DNA of 64,000 bases from Tipula vernalis (GCA_958295665.1 OY282558.1:331921106-331985105), one strand, 5' to 3'; positions 47,321 to 60,779 are shown, numbered from the stretch's first letter. The notes: a model not told the origin generated them from the letters alone. Made by a program: numbers and translations.

Positions 47321-48089
47321 ATTGGGGTAGGAAATCCAACAACCAATGGCGTAACTATAGATTTCCGTCCTTTTTTAATTAAAAAATGATTAATTCCTAT
47401 TATCCGGCCTCGGCCGGAAATTGCGCTAATTTTAATCTTTACAAGTTTATAATTCTTTTGAATTTTGAAGATGTTATAAAACATTGAAGTTCCAAAAACC
47501 GAATTTTCAAACACCCTGCAGACTGTTAGTGTCCGAGAAAAAATTACAACTGATGCAGTAAAAAATAGTTTCTTTATCGGTAAAAAACCTTTAGAATTTA
47601 TCGGTAAGTCTGGCGATTTTCCATTTACCGGAAGTTTTTAACAGTATAAAAGAAATGTGATACTCAAACCTGACACGAAACAAATAATTTCAATAATTTC
47701 GAAATAATCTCAAAAATGTCGAAGTTTCAAAATATTTTAATATTCCAGAAAATTGTAAAATATCGAATTTACCGTAACTATGTAAAACCGAAAGAATCCT
47801 ACAATCACCGCCATGTAAAATTGTAAACATTCCTGAATAATTTCCAAAATCGTGGGAAATCGAAAAAATATAGAAATTTTAGCATAATCTGGAGAAATCT
47901 ACTAAATATCTGCAAGTTCTCCCAACTCAAAGATAAGTCCAGAACATTACCGTACAAAACACGATACAATTCGAAAATCTTGAATAATCCTGAATCCAGA
48001 TTAGTATCAGGGCCCTTCTATAAATCATGGCCATCCTTTTTCAAATCAAATTCAACCTTTTCGAAGCAAAAATTGATTTACAAAATCAA
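47321..48089. other. AT-rich DNA, no gene
   Basis: It contains many loose tcgaaattt and atcggtaa motifs, but no frame or repeat boundary I can define. Confidence 0.35.
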
Positions 48090-48545
48090 TAAAATGTGCA
48101 AAAGAGATAAATTTGGAATGCAAAACGTATATATGTACATATATGGTAATTAAATAAATCAACCAAACACAAAAATCGTTACCATTTGATGTCAAAAGCT
48201 TTGATTTGAAACGAGTTTAGTGAATTTTCTTCTAAATCTAAATGTCTGTCAGAACTTAGAGGCATTTCTATTTATAAGGGGTCGCATTACATGAAATCAC
48301 TTAAACATTTGTCTTCAACAGCGGAAAAGAAATTGTTGGGCATGTTTGAAGAAAACTCCTAACAGCATGAGAATCCTAACGAAAGGAACAATTTCCTAAT
48401 TTGCTAATTTGAAAAGGTGGTCTAATTTGAGCTTAATCTGAACTACCATCTATTTAATCTCGATTTTTAATTAATATTTGAATGCTTTATAAATATCGAG
48501 GCCCCAATCCGTGCCGCGTGTACCTAGTTACGCCACTGCCAATAA
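48090..48545. repeat. Dispersed repeat, copy 2 (related to 35575-36030)
   Basis: Shares gataaatttggaatgcaaaa, accatttgatgtcaaaagct and the terminal tagttacgccactgcc with the copy at 35.6 kb. It carries an extra piece near 48260-48290. Confidence 0.55.
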
Positions 48546-48559
48546 TCTTCTTTTTACCA

Positions 48560-48760
48560 TTTATAAAATTCCAGAATTTCTTAGTTATTGTAAAGGAACC
48601 AGCTTAAAGCTTTAAACTCTTGACGAGCAATGTTGATGCTAGAATAAAATTTAACACCGTGTAACTTATATAAGGAATGTAATTTATCACAGCGTTTTTC
48701 AATACGAATTAGTTGCTTATTGTACCATGGCTTCCCGAAAAAGCAATTTCCCCAAAAATT
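48560..48760 (-). pseudogene. LINE linker fragment (CR1/Jockey-like)
   Basis: The minus strand reads GKPWYNKQLIRIEKRCDKLH then SLYKLHGVKFYSSINIARQE, the usual short segment between endonuclease and RT in these LINEs. It may belong with the RT piece at 46600-47320. Confidence 0.55.
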
Positions 48761-49941
48761 TTAAAGCTTTAGGTTGGATTTTTTAGTGCTAATGCATTTA
48801 CTAATAAGACTAAATACCTAGGTAATTCAAGTATCAACGAATTTTGCTGGTGGTTGATACCATAAATTCAGTAAAAAACATAGATAAATCGAAATTCAGT
48901 CATATTGAGGGCTGAAAATATAGCTTTCTTATTCTTAGAATGTTTACTTTCGAACAACCTTCGACTTTTTGCCTTATAAAACACCAAAATGCTGAGATTC
49001 GTCGTAAGTTAAGCAAATCCGATAAAACAGCTTCAAAGAAAGACCGCTAGAGCTGGGACAATCCAAAATAGAATGACTAAAACGTAAAGTTTAAAGTTCC
49101 ACTTGATGCACCTTAAATTACAATTTTAATAAATTTGATTAAACAAATTTTCGATATATACGTACATATATTATTCTAAGTACGTATTCAATGCAACGAG
49201 CTTAGTATTCAATTTACTAACTTTCCACCACAAATACACTTATTCTTTTATCTAACTACTACAAAACATATTTTTTCTTCTACATACATTTTTTTTGTTA
49301 TTTATTATTATTATGATTATTATTTTCAAAACGTATTTTACATTTTTAATCAAAAATAGATATGAAGTGGAAATGATATAAAAAATGTCAATTTTTCACT
49401 TAATGTTTAATACAAATTTAGATCTCTCGTGTGCACATACTGCCTGCGTGCCCAAATATCAATTTTTATAAATTAACTAACCGAACACTAACAAATTAAA
49501 TTTTGTACGGTTAATTTTTTTTTTTGGTATTAAATTAAGTAAAGTGTTATTAAACGTTTTATGTTAGTTGTTAAATGTGCAGCTTTTGTTAAATGAAATA
49601 AATAAAAAAAAAACCGATTAGTTGGAAATTATGATAAATAAATTATACCAAAGTGAAAACTAGAAAATAAAATTGTTAAATGTTTTATTAGTTTAAAAAA
49701 AGAAAAAAGAATTGTTTGTAGGAAATGAAAAATCAATTTTTAAATTGAGTCTTTGTTTATAAATGTTTTATTGCATAGTTTATTATGAATTTGCGCAAAA
49801 AATTGTAATACCAATAGTAAATAATAATAGTTGTGTTGTATACGTTGATTATTTGGATAACTAAAATTTTGTAAGACTTAATTTAAGTAATCTGTGTTGT
49901 TTTGTGTATAAGTAAAGCAAAAAAAAAAAAAAAAAAAAGAA
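48761..49941. other. Upstream region and 5' UTR of the gene at 49942
   Basis: Strongly AT-rich. A run of about 19 A (49919-49939) lies just before the start codon and must be in the 5' leader if the first ATG is used. I could not place a promoter or an upstream exon. Confidence 0.4.
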
Positions 49942-50412
49942 ATGTCCAGTAAAATTAATGAGAAAATGGCTACCCAACAGAATGGTGTGAAACATGACAG
50001 ATTCTTGGTTAAATATCATAATGATTATTATGATTTGACGGAATTCGCCCACAAGCATCCAGGTGGTCGGAATACATTGCAAGGCCTTGGGAATGCTGAT
50101 ATGACGAATCGTTTTAATAATGCACCAGTGCATTCAGATGCTGCTATGTATCTGATGAAGGAGTATAAAATAAAAACGGAAAATCGTAATTTTACCAATG
50201 GCTTTAAGATAGCCGATGATAGTAAAAAAAATTATTATTCAAATGGTGTCGCAAACGGTGTAACAAATGGTGCGGCTAATGGTGCGTCAAATGGTGTATC
50301 GAATGGTGCGGTAAATGGACTTAATGGAGAAAATGGATATCATCATCATGTGAACGGTGTTGAGAAACAACATCATATTCATGTGGATGAAACGACTGAT
50401 GAAAGTATGGAG
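49942..50412 (+). CDS. fa2h: Fatty acid 2-hydroxylase, first coding exon (cytochrome b5 domain)
   Basis: 157 codons, in phase, ending at donor gag|gtaggt (GT at 50413). Residues about 20-80 form a cytochrome b5 fold: FLVKYHNDYYDLTEFAHKHPGG with the first haem His in HPGG (about residue 40), and the second in PVHSDAAMYLMKEYKI, the spacing and HS-A-YL pattern typical of fatty acid 2-hydroxylases rather than plain b5. In such enzymes this domain passes electrons to a C-terminal di-iron hydroxylase in the ER membrane that makes 2-hydroxy fatty acids for sphingolipids; that part must lie in later exons, which I did not find in the window. Residues 100-130 are an Asn-Gly repeat. ATG at 49942 is the first; the second (49966, aaaATGg) has a better context. 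Confidence 0.8.
50239..50340 (+). repeat. aatggtg coding repeat (Asn-Gly tract)
   Basis: Imperfect copies of a 12-base unit (aatggtgnnnnn) encode Asn-Gly followed by two variable small residues. They lie between the b5 domain and a His-rich segment and are probably a flexible linker that varies between strains. Confidence 0.75.
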
Positions 50413-53400
50413 GTAGGTTTATGAACCAATAGTTTTATTATAATTTTGTATGCTTGTTTGATTGATAAGAAGCTTATCATAAAATTTTTTTTTTATTTAA
50501 ACATTCAAATTTTTTTGTACCTGTAACTTTATTTATTTGTTAGATAGCGATCAGTTTACTCAACAAACATTTATGTGTTTGTGTGGATGAGTGTTTGCGT
50601 TAGAGGAAGGTGACTTTGCGTAGAATATGGATTTTTGCTTTCCCACGAAAAATGTACAAATATATCGATAGTTACAATGAAAAATATTTAGTTATCTATT
50701 TTGGTTTGTTTGTTTTAGAGCCTCACTCACATTGATAATTAATTTTTTTTTCTTTTTGCAAAAAATTATCTAATTACAATTGAAAATGATTTCGGTTTTT
50801 AAACATAATTGGTTTATTGGTATATGTGCTACAGTAGATATTAACATGTCGACATTTTTGGCTGTTTACTAAACAAGCCCGTTGTATATAATGATAATAT
50901 AGACTTGATGATAAGATAGAATTCATCAATGGGATAAGATACTTGAAACTTCATAGCTAATTATTGTACAAATATGAATATTGTTGTTGAATTGTAAGGT
51001 TTGACTTTCTAAGAAGACGAATAAAGTGAAAAACAATTTTTTAATTTTTTTGGGTATATTATGGGATGCATTCTCCGTTCCGGTTCACTCAAGTTTTAGA
51101 AAGTTTAACTCTTCTCAGGATCGAAATTTTAACTCTTCTCAGGATTCGTTGACTCAAACAGGTTCCACAACAAGTTTGAAAATTTGCTAAAATACATATA
51201 CAAAACGGTTTGTGTAGAATTAAATAAAATTTGGGTAAGCAGTTCACCCAAATTTTATTGACTGCTGACTAAACTTGTTTGAATTGAGTCTAATTTGATT
51301 GATTTAATAGAAATATTTTCGAAGCAATTTGATATTTTATTTAAATGAAAATTAAAATGGATTAAAATTCGATTATAAATTTTAAAGAGCTATGAAATAA
51401 CCAAAATTAACTTTTAGTACAGAAGTTCAAGTTCAAAAATACAATTCTTGAAGACTGAACTCCCAAACCCTTAAAACTCCTTCCTTCCTTTTTTTTTGTA
51501 AAGTGTCGTTGCTTATTCGCGTTAAGAAAAAAATCATAAGGAAACCGTCATAGAAAATAAATGGTTTTGTGGATAGGGGTTAGTCCTACATCAGTCTGAA
51601 GCTCCTTTGTTCCTCCCAAACAGTCTAGCAAAAGAACTTCAGTTCTTACCGCAACTCGAACAAGTACTACATGCAATATCAGCTGAATGGTGTAAGAATA
51701 AAGGTACACATTTTTAATATCTTTGATTTAGTGGATTAACCCTTTACTACCGCCGTTCAATTTTTATATCTGCATTTCTTGAATACTCACAAAAACATGC
51801 CTATGAAGTTTAAACTGTATTTTACTAAAACTGTTTTAGTCCGATTTTAACAACGAGATGAATATTTTACTAGAGCAGTACTAAACACAAACGCAACGCT
51901 ACTTAAATAATTACATTATTTAACATTTAGTGGAATTAAGTTGGTCAGGTTTCATTCAAAGTTAAGATGGCTATCGTTTAAGCTAAATATAAATTAATTT
52001 CAATAATTGTAATGTTACTACCAATACAGTCTGACAAAATGATATTGAAAATTGGTACTGAGCTCCCGACCTAAAATACATTTTGAAACCTGATTTACGA
52101 ATATCCAAAATGTTGTATTACGTTGGTATCGTATTTAAACACTCAAATTAAACTTATGTTCTTGAGTGATATATAATAGATATTATTCGATACATTATAC
52201 AATTTTCGAGCTTACCTAGAATTCAAAGTTTATTCGAGTTTTTCGGGCATATTCGAATTTTTTTTTTTGTAAAAATCGAGATTAACCGAAATTAAAAAGT
52301 TTCATCTTATCTCGATATTAGTCGGAATTTGCAAGAAATTCAGTTGTGTGACGTCAAAGAATCAATGAGATCAAGTTAGAGCTTATTTCACAGTGTTACA
52401 ATTCGTCCAGTGTTGGAATTGTTTAGTGATTTAAAACTTAGAATTTCGACATACTAACATCAATAACTTAAACTCTAAATTAAGACATTGAGGTATTCTG
52501 TAAAAAATTTAGAATGAGCGATTTAAGAGAGCTAAAATGTAACAAACGCCTACAACATTTTTCGAATTTGTAAAATTTTTGTTTCAGGTAATATCAAACA
52601 TAAAACTTATGTAATATATTTAAATTATGTGATCTTTTGAACTCAAACAAATTTTAAATTGTTACTTAATATGAATTTATTAATTGGAGTTATTTGTTAT
52701 ACATACATTAACACAATCAAAGCGTAATCAGTTGTATCCAGCGCGTGTATTTAATTTAGCTGTACTGCTGCTTTGTCAGCACTAAATGTTTAGCGTCGCA
52801 TGACACACCTAAATTATTCATTTAAAGGCGTCAAAATAAAATTTGATTAAAAATTAAATTTCTCTTTCCCCAATTAGGGTTTTTACTGGGGGAACCCATT
52901 CAAATTTAATTCGTAACAACATTGAACCACAGCTCTCTACAGCTTTTCTCTTTCCCTGACGCGGACATTTTCTAATTTTTTGATAGGTCCACTTTTGCCT
53001 AATGTTGACCCTAATGTTGTTCCTAATGTGACAGTGAAAGGAAAAATTTAATTTCCCTGAATGTTGAGACCAGCAAATATACAACAATGAATTATAAGTA
53101 TAGATGCCTATTCGTTGATTCAAAATATTTGTGGGAAATTAAGGCAAAAATATGCTTGCTGGATGTGTTTATTTCATTATTGAAAAATAAGAATTTCTTT
53201 ATGCATACAATGCATAAAAAACCGCTTCTGCAACTAACATTTTAGCTACATATTTGCTACCTAACAATACCATTCAAAACGAACTGAAGCGCATTGACGA
53301 CGTTAAGGCTACCAATTACAATTTTTAAAGGCTTCTAAAATTTTTTGGTGTAAACTAAACGAATTTTAGGAGCCACGATATGGTTATCTAATTCTTGTCC

Positions 53401-53737
53401 CTTTAATTCTTAATCCTAAACTCAATAATTTTAAATAGTTAGATTAAACAACAATAACTAAAGTCCGTAAGGAAATTCGATCCAATTTGAACTTAATGCT
53501 AAATTAAAAAAAGAAAATCCAAATACATAAAATTTATCAAGATTTAAACTATTTGGACTTTCACAAAGCCAATCCCCTTATACTTAATAACGCCTCAAAG
53601 GTTAACCTGTCTAAGAAAATCGATTTTCTATGAGTGAACTTTTAGTCATGCTCATCCGCTAAAATTCCATAATGTTTTTATCTATTTAAATATCGAAAAA
53701 TTTCAAAATTCAAAAGAATAAGAGAAATGCAGATATG
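50413..53737. other. Presumed first intron of the b5-domain gene
   Basis: AT-rich, no coding exon recognised. A duplicated phrase gtttaactcttctcaggat lies at about 51103-51140. The minus frame at 52854-53123 has no domain. Confidence 0.5.
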
Positions 53738-54310
53738 GGTAAAACGCTAAAAATTCTGACTTTCCGACAATTTTGTCAAAAATAGATCAACAACCTTAAA
53801 TTGTGGTCAAAAATTGTCGAAAATTGTCAAAAACTGTCGAAAATTATCAAAAACTGTCGAAGAGTGTCAAAAACTGTCGGAAAGTGTTAAAAGCTGTGCG
53901 TGTGATATTGGGAAGAAGAGGAAACAAAGTCCTATTGTTTCGTGAGCAATTTTTTGAAATGTATCGCTATATTTTGAAAGTTTTCAAACTGAACATAAAT
54001 AAAGCTAAAATTTTAAATTTTTCATTTTTTTCGCTGTCAAAAAGTGTCGAAAACATAGGTTTCGAAAGATTATCAAGAACTCGTATAGAAACAAGTACCG
54101 AAAACTGTGTCATAAATACTAGTTTTCGACACCAACTGGGTAAAACGCTAAAAAATCTGATTTTCGACAATTTTGTTAAAAATACGTCAAAAACCTTTAA
54201 TTATGGTCAAAACTGTCGAAAAGTGTTAAAAACTGTCGAAAAATGTCAAAAACTAAGCTTGTTGTATTGCAAAAATGAGGAAACAAAATACTTTTATTAG
54301 TTGTATTGCT
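53738..54310 (+). repeat. ~20-bp GTCGAAAA/GTCAAAAA repeats in two ~400-bp copies
   Basis: Alternating gtcgaaaattgtcaaaaact units occur at 53810-53900, 54030-54060 and 54205-54260, with a related patch at about 54690-54730. The phrase gggtaaaacgctaaaaa starts both 53736 and 54138, so a block of about 400 bp is duplicated. The 165-codon open frame here (Lys, Ser and Val rich) is a product of the repeat and not a gene. Confidence 0.75.
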
Positions 54311-55430
54311 TTCACCAAAAATAAGAAAATTACAACAACAATCGTACTAGATAGACCAAAAAATAGTTTAGCTAACCCCAAAAAAGTTAGTGGTTAAACA
54401 AATTTTAACCAAATTTTTAGTATCAATACCTGCCATAAGAGTCGAATTGACAAGAAAATACATGAAACAAAAATTAGACCAAAAATTTGGTTAATTTTTG
54501 CTGTTGCTTTGACCAGCCATTAACCAAATAAAATACCTAACTCATTTTGTTTGAAAGCAATAACACTTATTGTTTCATTAACAAGTTGTTGAAATACACA
54601 GATAAATTTTAAAAGGTTAAATAAAAGTTAAATAAAATAGAAAATCAAGTGCCGAAAACACGTGAGTTGAAAGACTGTCATAAACTCATGTCAAAAGTGT
54701 TGAAAACTGTGTCATAAATACCAGTTTTCGACACTACCCATCTCTGGAGGAATGTCACACAACATTTGTAGCAATCGAATTTTATGTTGTTAATGCTCGA
54801 TTGTTGTTCAGTTGATAATTTTGTAACTTGCAGTTAAAAATCGATATGTGACGAAACCAATTCGGCGATGGATTACTCTTTAACAGTCTATTCGGCGACG
54901 GCTAACTCGACGATTGTCAACTCGGCTTTGGTATAAAATATCGGAAAATTAATTAACAGTACTTTTTTTTGGGGCAAATTACTATTTTCTGACTTAATTG
55001 GAAAATAAAAATGAGACTTAGAAAGAATTCTGTCATTGTTTGCCGTTGAGCCGATCGTTGTGGAGTAGTTGATTTCACCGACACCATTAAATGAAAAATT
55101 TCTTTCAATATTTATTTTGTGTAATTACTAATTTGTGTGTAAAGCATTATTAGATGAACTAGAACTTAACAAAAAAAATGATCTGCTAACGTTTGTTGTT
55201 TTATAGTTGATGGTGAGACACCTGTCTCATTTATTCAAAATAAACTGAAAATACAGTTACTAAATCCATTTGGCTCTTTTCGCCTGGATGACCCGTTACA
55301 GACTAAAGAGGTACACGTCTTATTTAACAAAAAAAATCTAGCCTAACATAAAATAATGAAATATAAGAAATTTCAAGCGCTTACAACAATGAAATTTAAT
55401 CAGCGCACGAATAATGTGTACGGCCGAAAA
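54311..55430. other. Intronic-type DNA, no gene
   Basis: No feature found beyond scattered cgacgattgtcaactcggc-like phrases at about 54860-54930. Confidence 0.35.
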
Positions 55431-55535
55431 TAAAACTAACATTAGGTGTCCACCGAGGGAAACAAAGTTTTTTATAAACGTAATGAAATTCTTTATTTTA
55501 AATTGAATATTTATTTCCTTCACTGAAAAACAAAA
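55425..55535 (-). repeat. Dispersed repeat, inverted relative to 62420-62530
   Basis: The string aacattaggtgtccaccgag then ggaaacaaag and aattgaatatttatttcctt recurs as the reverse complement near 62430-62520. The two parallel open frames (55338-55646 - and 62411-62614 +) give similar peptides (FKIKNFITFIKNFVSLGGHL and [20 protein letters not shown]) but no known domain. Confidence 0.55.
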
Positions 55536-55964
55536 AAAAAAAAAATTTACCTCTCTCTTGCTTTTACGAACATTTTTGTTTCCTTGTTTTTGTTTTTTTT
55601 GATATGTTATGTAGATGCACGTCTGTGTATTTTCTTGTACGTACACAATTGAGTCGACTGTTGTCGATTTGTTTTGGTTTAGAAAAAAAACTTATGAATG
55701 TCGGCCGTGCGATTTTTTGTATCGCGAAATAAAAAAGATGAATTAAGATATGGGTTTTCTTAATTAAAATACGCATTTTTCGTCTAATATGAATGAAAAC
55801 AAATTGATTTTGTTTCGTAATAATACGGCCCAAAACCTACATAGGAATTCAAACATAATATTTTTCTTAAAATCGATTTCTCTATAAAGTTAGCAGTTGG
55901 TTGGACTAATAAAGCTTTATTTAAAATTGTTTGTGCAAATTAAAAATTAAGACAAAAAAACACA

Positions 55965-56218
55965 TTTAAAGGAACAAACAGTTACTCGCGACATGATGTG
56001 TTCTTTATAAATAGTAGATCTACAAATAAAGAAAAGTGAGTTTTCCAGCGAGTGTAAAATTTTTCAAGCATGCGGTAAATCCCTTTTGTTACGCGTCGAA
56101 TATGTCATTTTTCCTTGTATACTTGACGAAAAATACCCAAATTAAACAATTACAATCGCTGGAAAACTTTCACTTGTAGAACAATCTACTATTATTTGTG
56201 TAAATTGTCCCTTTTAAA
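55965..56218. mobile_element. ~250-bp MITE-like inverted repeat
   Basis: The left arm aatagtagatctacaaataa and gtgagttttccagcg (56014-56056) is mirrored at about 56150-56200 as cgctggaaaactttcacttg and aatctactatt. Outer aaaggaacaa/gtcccttt gives possible ends. Confidence 0.6.
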
Positions 56219-56749
56219 GTGGAGAAAAAACGAAAAACGGATTTTTTTGTTTTCTTCACATTTTTATTTATATTTCGATAATGGATGAACGGCCGTTAAC
56301 GGGACAAAAACCTTTTCACGTGGTTCGACCACCTCTTTATAACAATTTTTATTTTTGAAAATCGTAGAAAATATTTCTCTCATTTAAGGTCGCCGGGCCG
56401 CGTGTTGTTTTATTATTTATAACTCGGTAAGAGTTGGACGGCCTTTAGTCGACCAACACCATTTAATTTGCATGAAACGATCAAACTATCCTAATTCATA
56501 TACTACCAAACTATCCTATTCTATGTGACCTCTTACTTTATACTCTAGGCGTATGTAGTTCTACATTTAAAGATCGTGTCTCACAATCTTCTGCTTTTTT
56601 GTCTTAAGTTTTAATATGCACAAACAATTTTGAAGACATATTTTAAGCAGTTTTCAATTAAGCTTCATTATTAGTTCAACCAACTTCTCTAATTTTACAA
56701 TGAAATCGATTTTAAAGGAAATATTTTTTGAATTCCTATAGATTGTGTG
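56219..56749. other. No recognisable feature
   Basis: Intronic-type sequence. No frame or repeat boundary. Confidence 0.4.
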
Positions 56750-58250
56750 CCGTACATGATGTCAAAATATAAAGTGTACGCTGTTTAATGCGGGACACCC
56801 TTAAAATTGAAGAAGCATCCCGTCTTCACCCTTTTTCTTTATTTTTAAAGTCCTATAGGGTCAAACTAAAATACTTGAACTTAATTTCCGGCAGAGATAT
56901 GTGGAGGGGCTCAGTATTTATTAATTTGCATCTACCTCGATATGCTGGAAGTATGAAAGCAGGCAGGCTTACATCTCTAGGTAGCCTTGGGAGAGCTTAC
57001 ATTTAAAAGCGCTTTTACACTCTATCTATGCCATCTGAGTAGTTATTATAAAACAGATTCCATACGGCAACACCATATTCTAACAATGAATGAACAAACG
57101 GGATATATAAAATTTTAATCACGTAAGAATCCTGAAAATCTTTGGAAAACCTTTTAAAAAACCCAAGCATAGAATTCGCTTTAGAAATGCAACCCTCAAT
57201 GTGCTTATGAAATGATAGATTCGAAATAAAACTTATACCTAAATTTTTAAACTTATCGACACTTTCAATAATGCAATCGTCAAAAAAGTAAACGTAACTA
57301 GCGGGTGAGTGTAATCGGGTGAAGCAGATTGTTTTGCATTTGTAGATCTATAGCATCATATTATGCGATGTACACTAAGCTTTGAAGTTTGTCGGATCCG
57401 ATTGAAAGTCAATTGCATCATTGGCGCAAGAAATAGTTGTGAAAATTTTAATGTCGTCCGCATAAATTACTCAGACAATTTACCACATCATTTACGAAAA
57501 GAATAAAAAACATGGAGCCAAATGACTACCTTGATGGGCTCCTGAAGAACTCTTGAAGTGAAATTATACCAATTTTCACTATTTGAGTTCTAAATTCCAG
57601 GTAAGACCTAATCCAATCAATCGGCAAAACAGTTACAATCCAAGGAGTCAAGTTTCCGCAGCAGCAATTCATGATCGATCTTATCAAAGGCTTTTCACAA
57701 ATCAGTGTAAATGACCTGTACAAAATTACCATATAATAGTGCATATAAAATACAATTTGAAAACAAAACTAAGCTAGTTACAGTTGACCCATCAAGGAAA
57801 AATTCAAGCTATCCTGTGAAAAATCCATGAGAAATGAATATCTTAACATGAAACCACAATTTCCCTTTAACTAGTTACACACAATGCTTTGTTAAAACTG
57901 AAATAATGCAAATACCTCTATAGTTCTCGACATCGCTTCCAGATCCAGATTTAAAAATTGGCTTAATAAGGAAGCGTTCCCATAGAAGAGAGAGGCAACT
58001 AGGAAAATATGGCCAGAAATTGCCAGAACTACCGGCTAATTTTATAAAATGAGTGGAATACAATCGAATCCGGAACTTTCATTAATATCAAGGATTGACC
58101 ATTCGGATAAAATAGTATCTACTTCGAGACGAAACATAGAATATTTTGACTCCCTTACAACATTATTCAAAATACATAGATTTTGAATTATATACAATGT
58201 CCAACAAATTTGTTGTCCATTAGATTTGTTTTTGTAATTAATATGATTTA
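56750..58250 (-). pseudogene. CR1/Jockey-like LINE, RT and C-terminal region
   Basis: Reading the minus strand from about 58240: WSILDINESSGFDCIPLIL, then VENYRGICIISVLTK (the NYR-I motif), CEKPLIRSIMNCC (from KAFDxIDH), LGSHLGPL, FYADDIKIFTTISCANDAID with intact YADD at about 57460, DKFKNLGISFISNLSFHKHI and LLEYGVAVWN at about 57080. Degraded C-terminal sequence continues to about 56760. Five or more stops and shifts occur. Among the LINE pieces here it is the longest after the one in the satellite. Confidence 0.75.
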
Positions 58251-58403
58251 GTTGATGATGCAAGCTCCAGAATATAACTGCTGTAAAGAATATATATGTA
58301 CATATGTATATACTATATTTATATATATATATATTCTTTAATAGAGTTTCCCAAAATTTGGCTCTTTCCAGCGCCCCTCCTCTCCCCTCCACGAGTAATA
58401 CTT

Positions 58404-59545
58404 TTTGGAAGTTAAGAAATTGGGCAATTTTAGGCTATTCTCGATAGGTAACCATTCTACTTAGGTTGCTTTATTTTAATGTTATAGGCATCATTCTCTT
58501 CGTTTTTTATTGAACTTTCATTTGAAGTCAGTTTCAGCCTCATATTTAATATTGGCTAAATGCGACACCAAAAGGTACAATCTTATTTTTTTATTAGAAA
58601 ATGGCATGTTTTAAAATTTTCGCTAAATCAGTGAATTTTTACTAAAATACATAGAGTCAGTTTTTTCATGTTTTCATGACCTTTACAAATTTTTGAACCA
58701 CATTTAATTTTTTCAAACAATTTTAAAGTAGGGTACAAGCGTTTGAATGCACCCAATTTTCCGGAAATCGTAATATTCACACCTCTGTAACTTTTCTCGT
58801 TTTACTCTGAACGAAACTAGCTTTTGGAAAGAAGCTCATCGTTTTATCCTCACAACACCTCATGAAATACTTATTTGCATATTGAGATCCTAACTGCGTT
58901 ATAATTTTTTAAAACACCTAATAACTCGTTAAAAAAAAATCAGGGGTAGTAACGCACGTTTTAATTCTGTATTTCACAAATATCTCAGCTTCTGTTTATC
59001 ATGTTAAAAAAAAGTATGTACTACTTTATATATTTTGAGTTTGCCTTTAAATCGAACATTTTTAACTTAATATTACAGTAAATAAATTAAAATCTCTCAG
59101 ATCAATTTTGATTTTATATAGATCATAACAAAATTCAGAAGCATAAGGAAAAGCTCAATAGTAGGTTCAACACTGTTAACAATTTACAGTAGTGATCACC
59201 TTGATGAAAAAAGGTGCAAATTAACTTGTATCTACTACTAAACTTACCCCTACTTATAATTTTAAAAATGTTAGATTTAAAGGCAAACTCATAATAAATA
59301 AAGTGGTACATACTTTTTTTTTAATATGATAAACAGAAACTGAGATATTTGTGAAATACTGAATTAAAACGTACGTTACTACTCCTGATTTTTTTTTAAC
59401 GAGCTATTAGGTGTTTTAAAAAGATTATAACGTAGTGGGGCGAGAAAACGGAGAGAATGAGGCCTATACCTTTAAAAACAAAGCAACCTAAGTAGAATGG
59501 CTACCTATCTATTAGCCTAAAATTTCTTAACTTCAAAAAATCTTA
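58404..59545. mobile_element. ~1.1-kb inverted-repeat element, unequal arms
   Basis: The left end tttttggaagttaagaaatt (58402) pairs with aatttcttaacttcaaaaaa (59519). The paired sequence includes ccattctacttaggttgctt (58452) against aagcaacctaagtagaatgg (59481), and the inner section tttgcctttaaatc (59042) against gatttaaaggcaaa (59274). The left arm has about 380 extra bases (58510-58890). No coding frame. Confidence 0.75.
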
Positions 59546-60779
59546 GCTTGAGAAGTGTGGGCCAGGAATGGGTCAAATTTTGGGAAAATCCATTTTTCAT
59601 CGACTAATTTTCTGGAAAAAAGTTACAGATAAATCGGTGAATGCAGTAAAATGCATGCGCCCGGTTTTTTTAAAAAGTAATGGATAAGCCCATATATAGT
59701 ATATATGTAGTTCTTACGCAATTAGGATGTAATTTATATTTTTTGTGAGCCTTGCCCCTTCTATTTTTAGATTTATTAAGTCATTATTATGCCACGTTTC
59801 CTTTTTTGTACTTGAAGCTGTTATCCTAGGGATAAATCTCTCCATACCTAAATTAATGTTTCAATTGAAAATTTGGAAATGCATTTAAGGAAATGTAATC
59901 ATTACAAAATTTAAAATTCATGAGTTCACATTTTCTTCAACCAACTCGCAGCATTTAAGAATATAAAAATACATATTGTATATTAACGAAATTCGTAATT
60001 TCGTATGAGTTGAGTTAGAAAAATCTGTATGGCTGAAAAGTTCATGCCGAGACCGTGCGAGGTCTTTTACGAGGTGTAAATTTCCATGGCAGAAACGCGA
60101 GATAAAAACAACTTATTCATAACAATAATATAAAAAAACACGGATAAGGTGTACTACTTCACCATTATAATTACTATATTCTCAGATGAGAGTAACTTTA
60201 ATATTTTTGGCTTCGAATCCCAAATGGAATGATGAAATAATATTCAATCAATTCAACGCTGCCGTACGTAACTTGATTTACATAACGAGAGAAAATGCAT
60301 TTTGGGAAAATCGATGTAAAAGTTTTGAAAATATTATACTCTGCACTAAAATTGAAAACTATTCTTCTTAAGCGTTTCTTAATCTAGTTTTATGTAATTA
60401 TTTTTGTTAATTTTAATGATAAAGTTTATTATTCGGCCGAAAATATAGTTCTGTAAAATATGCAGTGAAATGGACCGATTTGTCAAGGAAAATTTGATTC
60501 CAAGCTATTTAACCCTTGGAGTGTTAAAAAGCTTGGAATTGTTGTTGGAAAGATTGTTTCGAAATTTATCAGGAGAACGATCCGATACGTTCATCTTATA
60601 TCGTCTAATAAAGACTTTTGTATAATTGTCTCGAAGTTATGAAAATACCACACATCACCGGGCTTAAATATTATTGAAAACTTGTCGCTTAAGTTAAAAC
60701 TCGGAATTCGAAATCACCCCATTTCCAACAAAAATGTGCCCAAAAAGCGTTGGCTGTTTGGTATTGGCTATCTTTTTGT
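59546..60779. other. No supported gene
   Basis: An open frame at 60186-60371 has no domain and no splice support. Confidence 0.4.

Noticed and set aside
53803..54300. 165-codon frame rich in Lys, Ser and Val
   Set aside because: It is generated by GTCAAAAACTGTCGAAAA repeats and has no other support.
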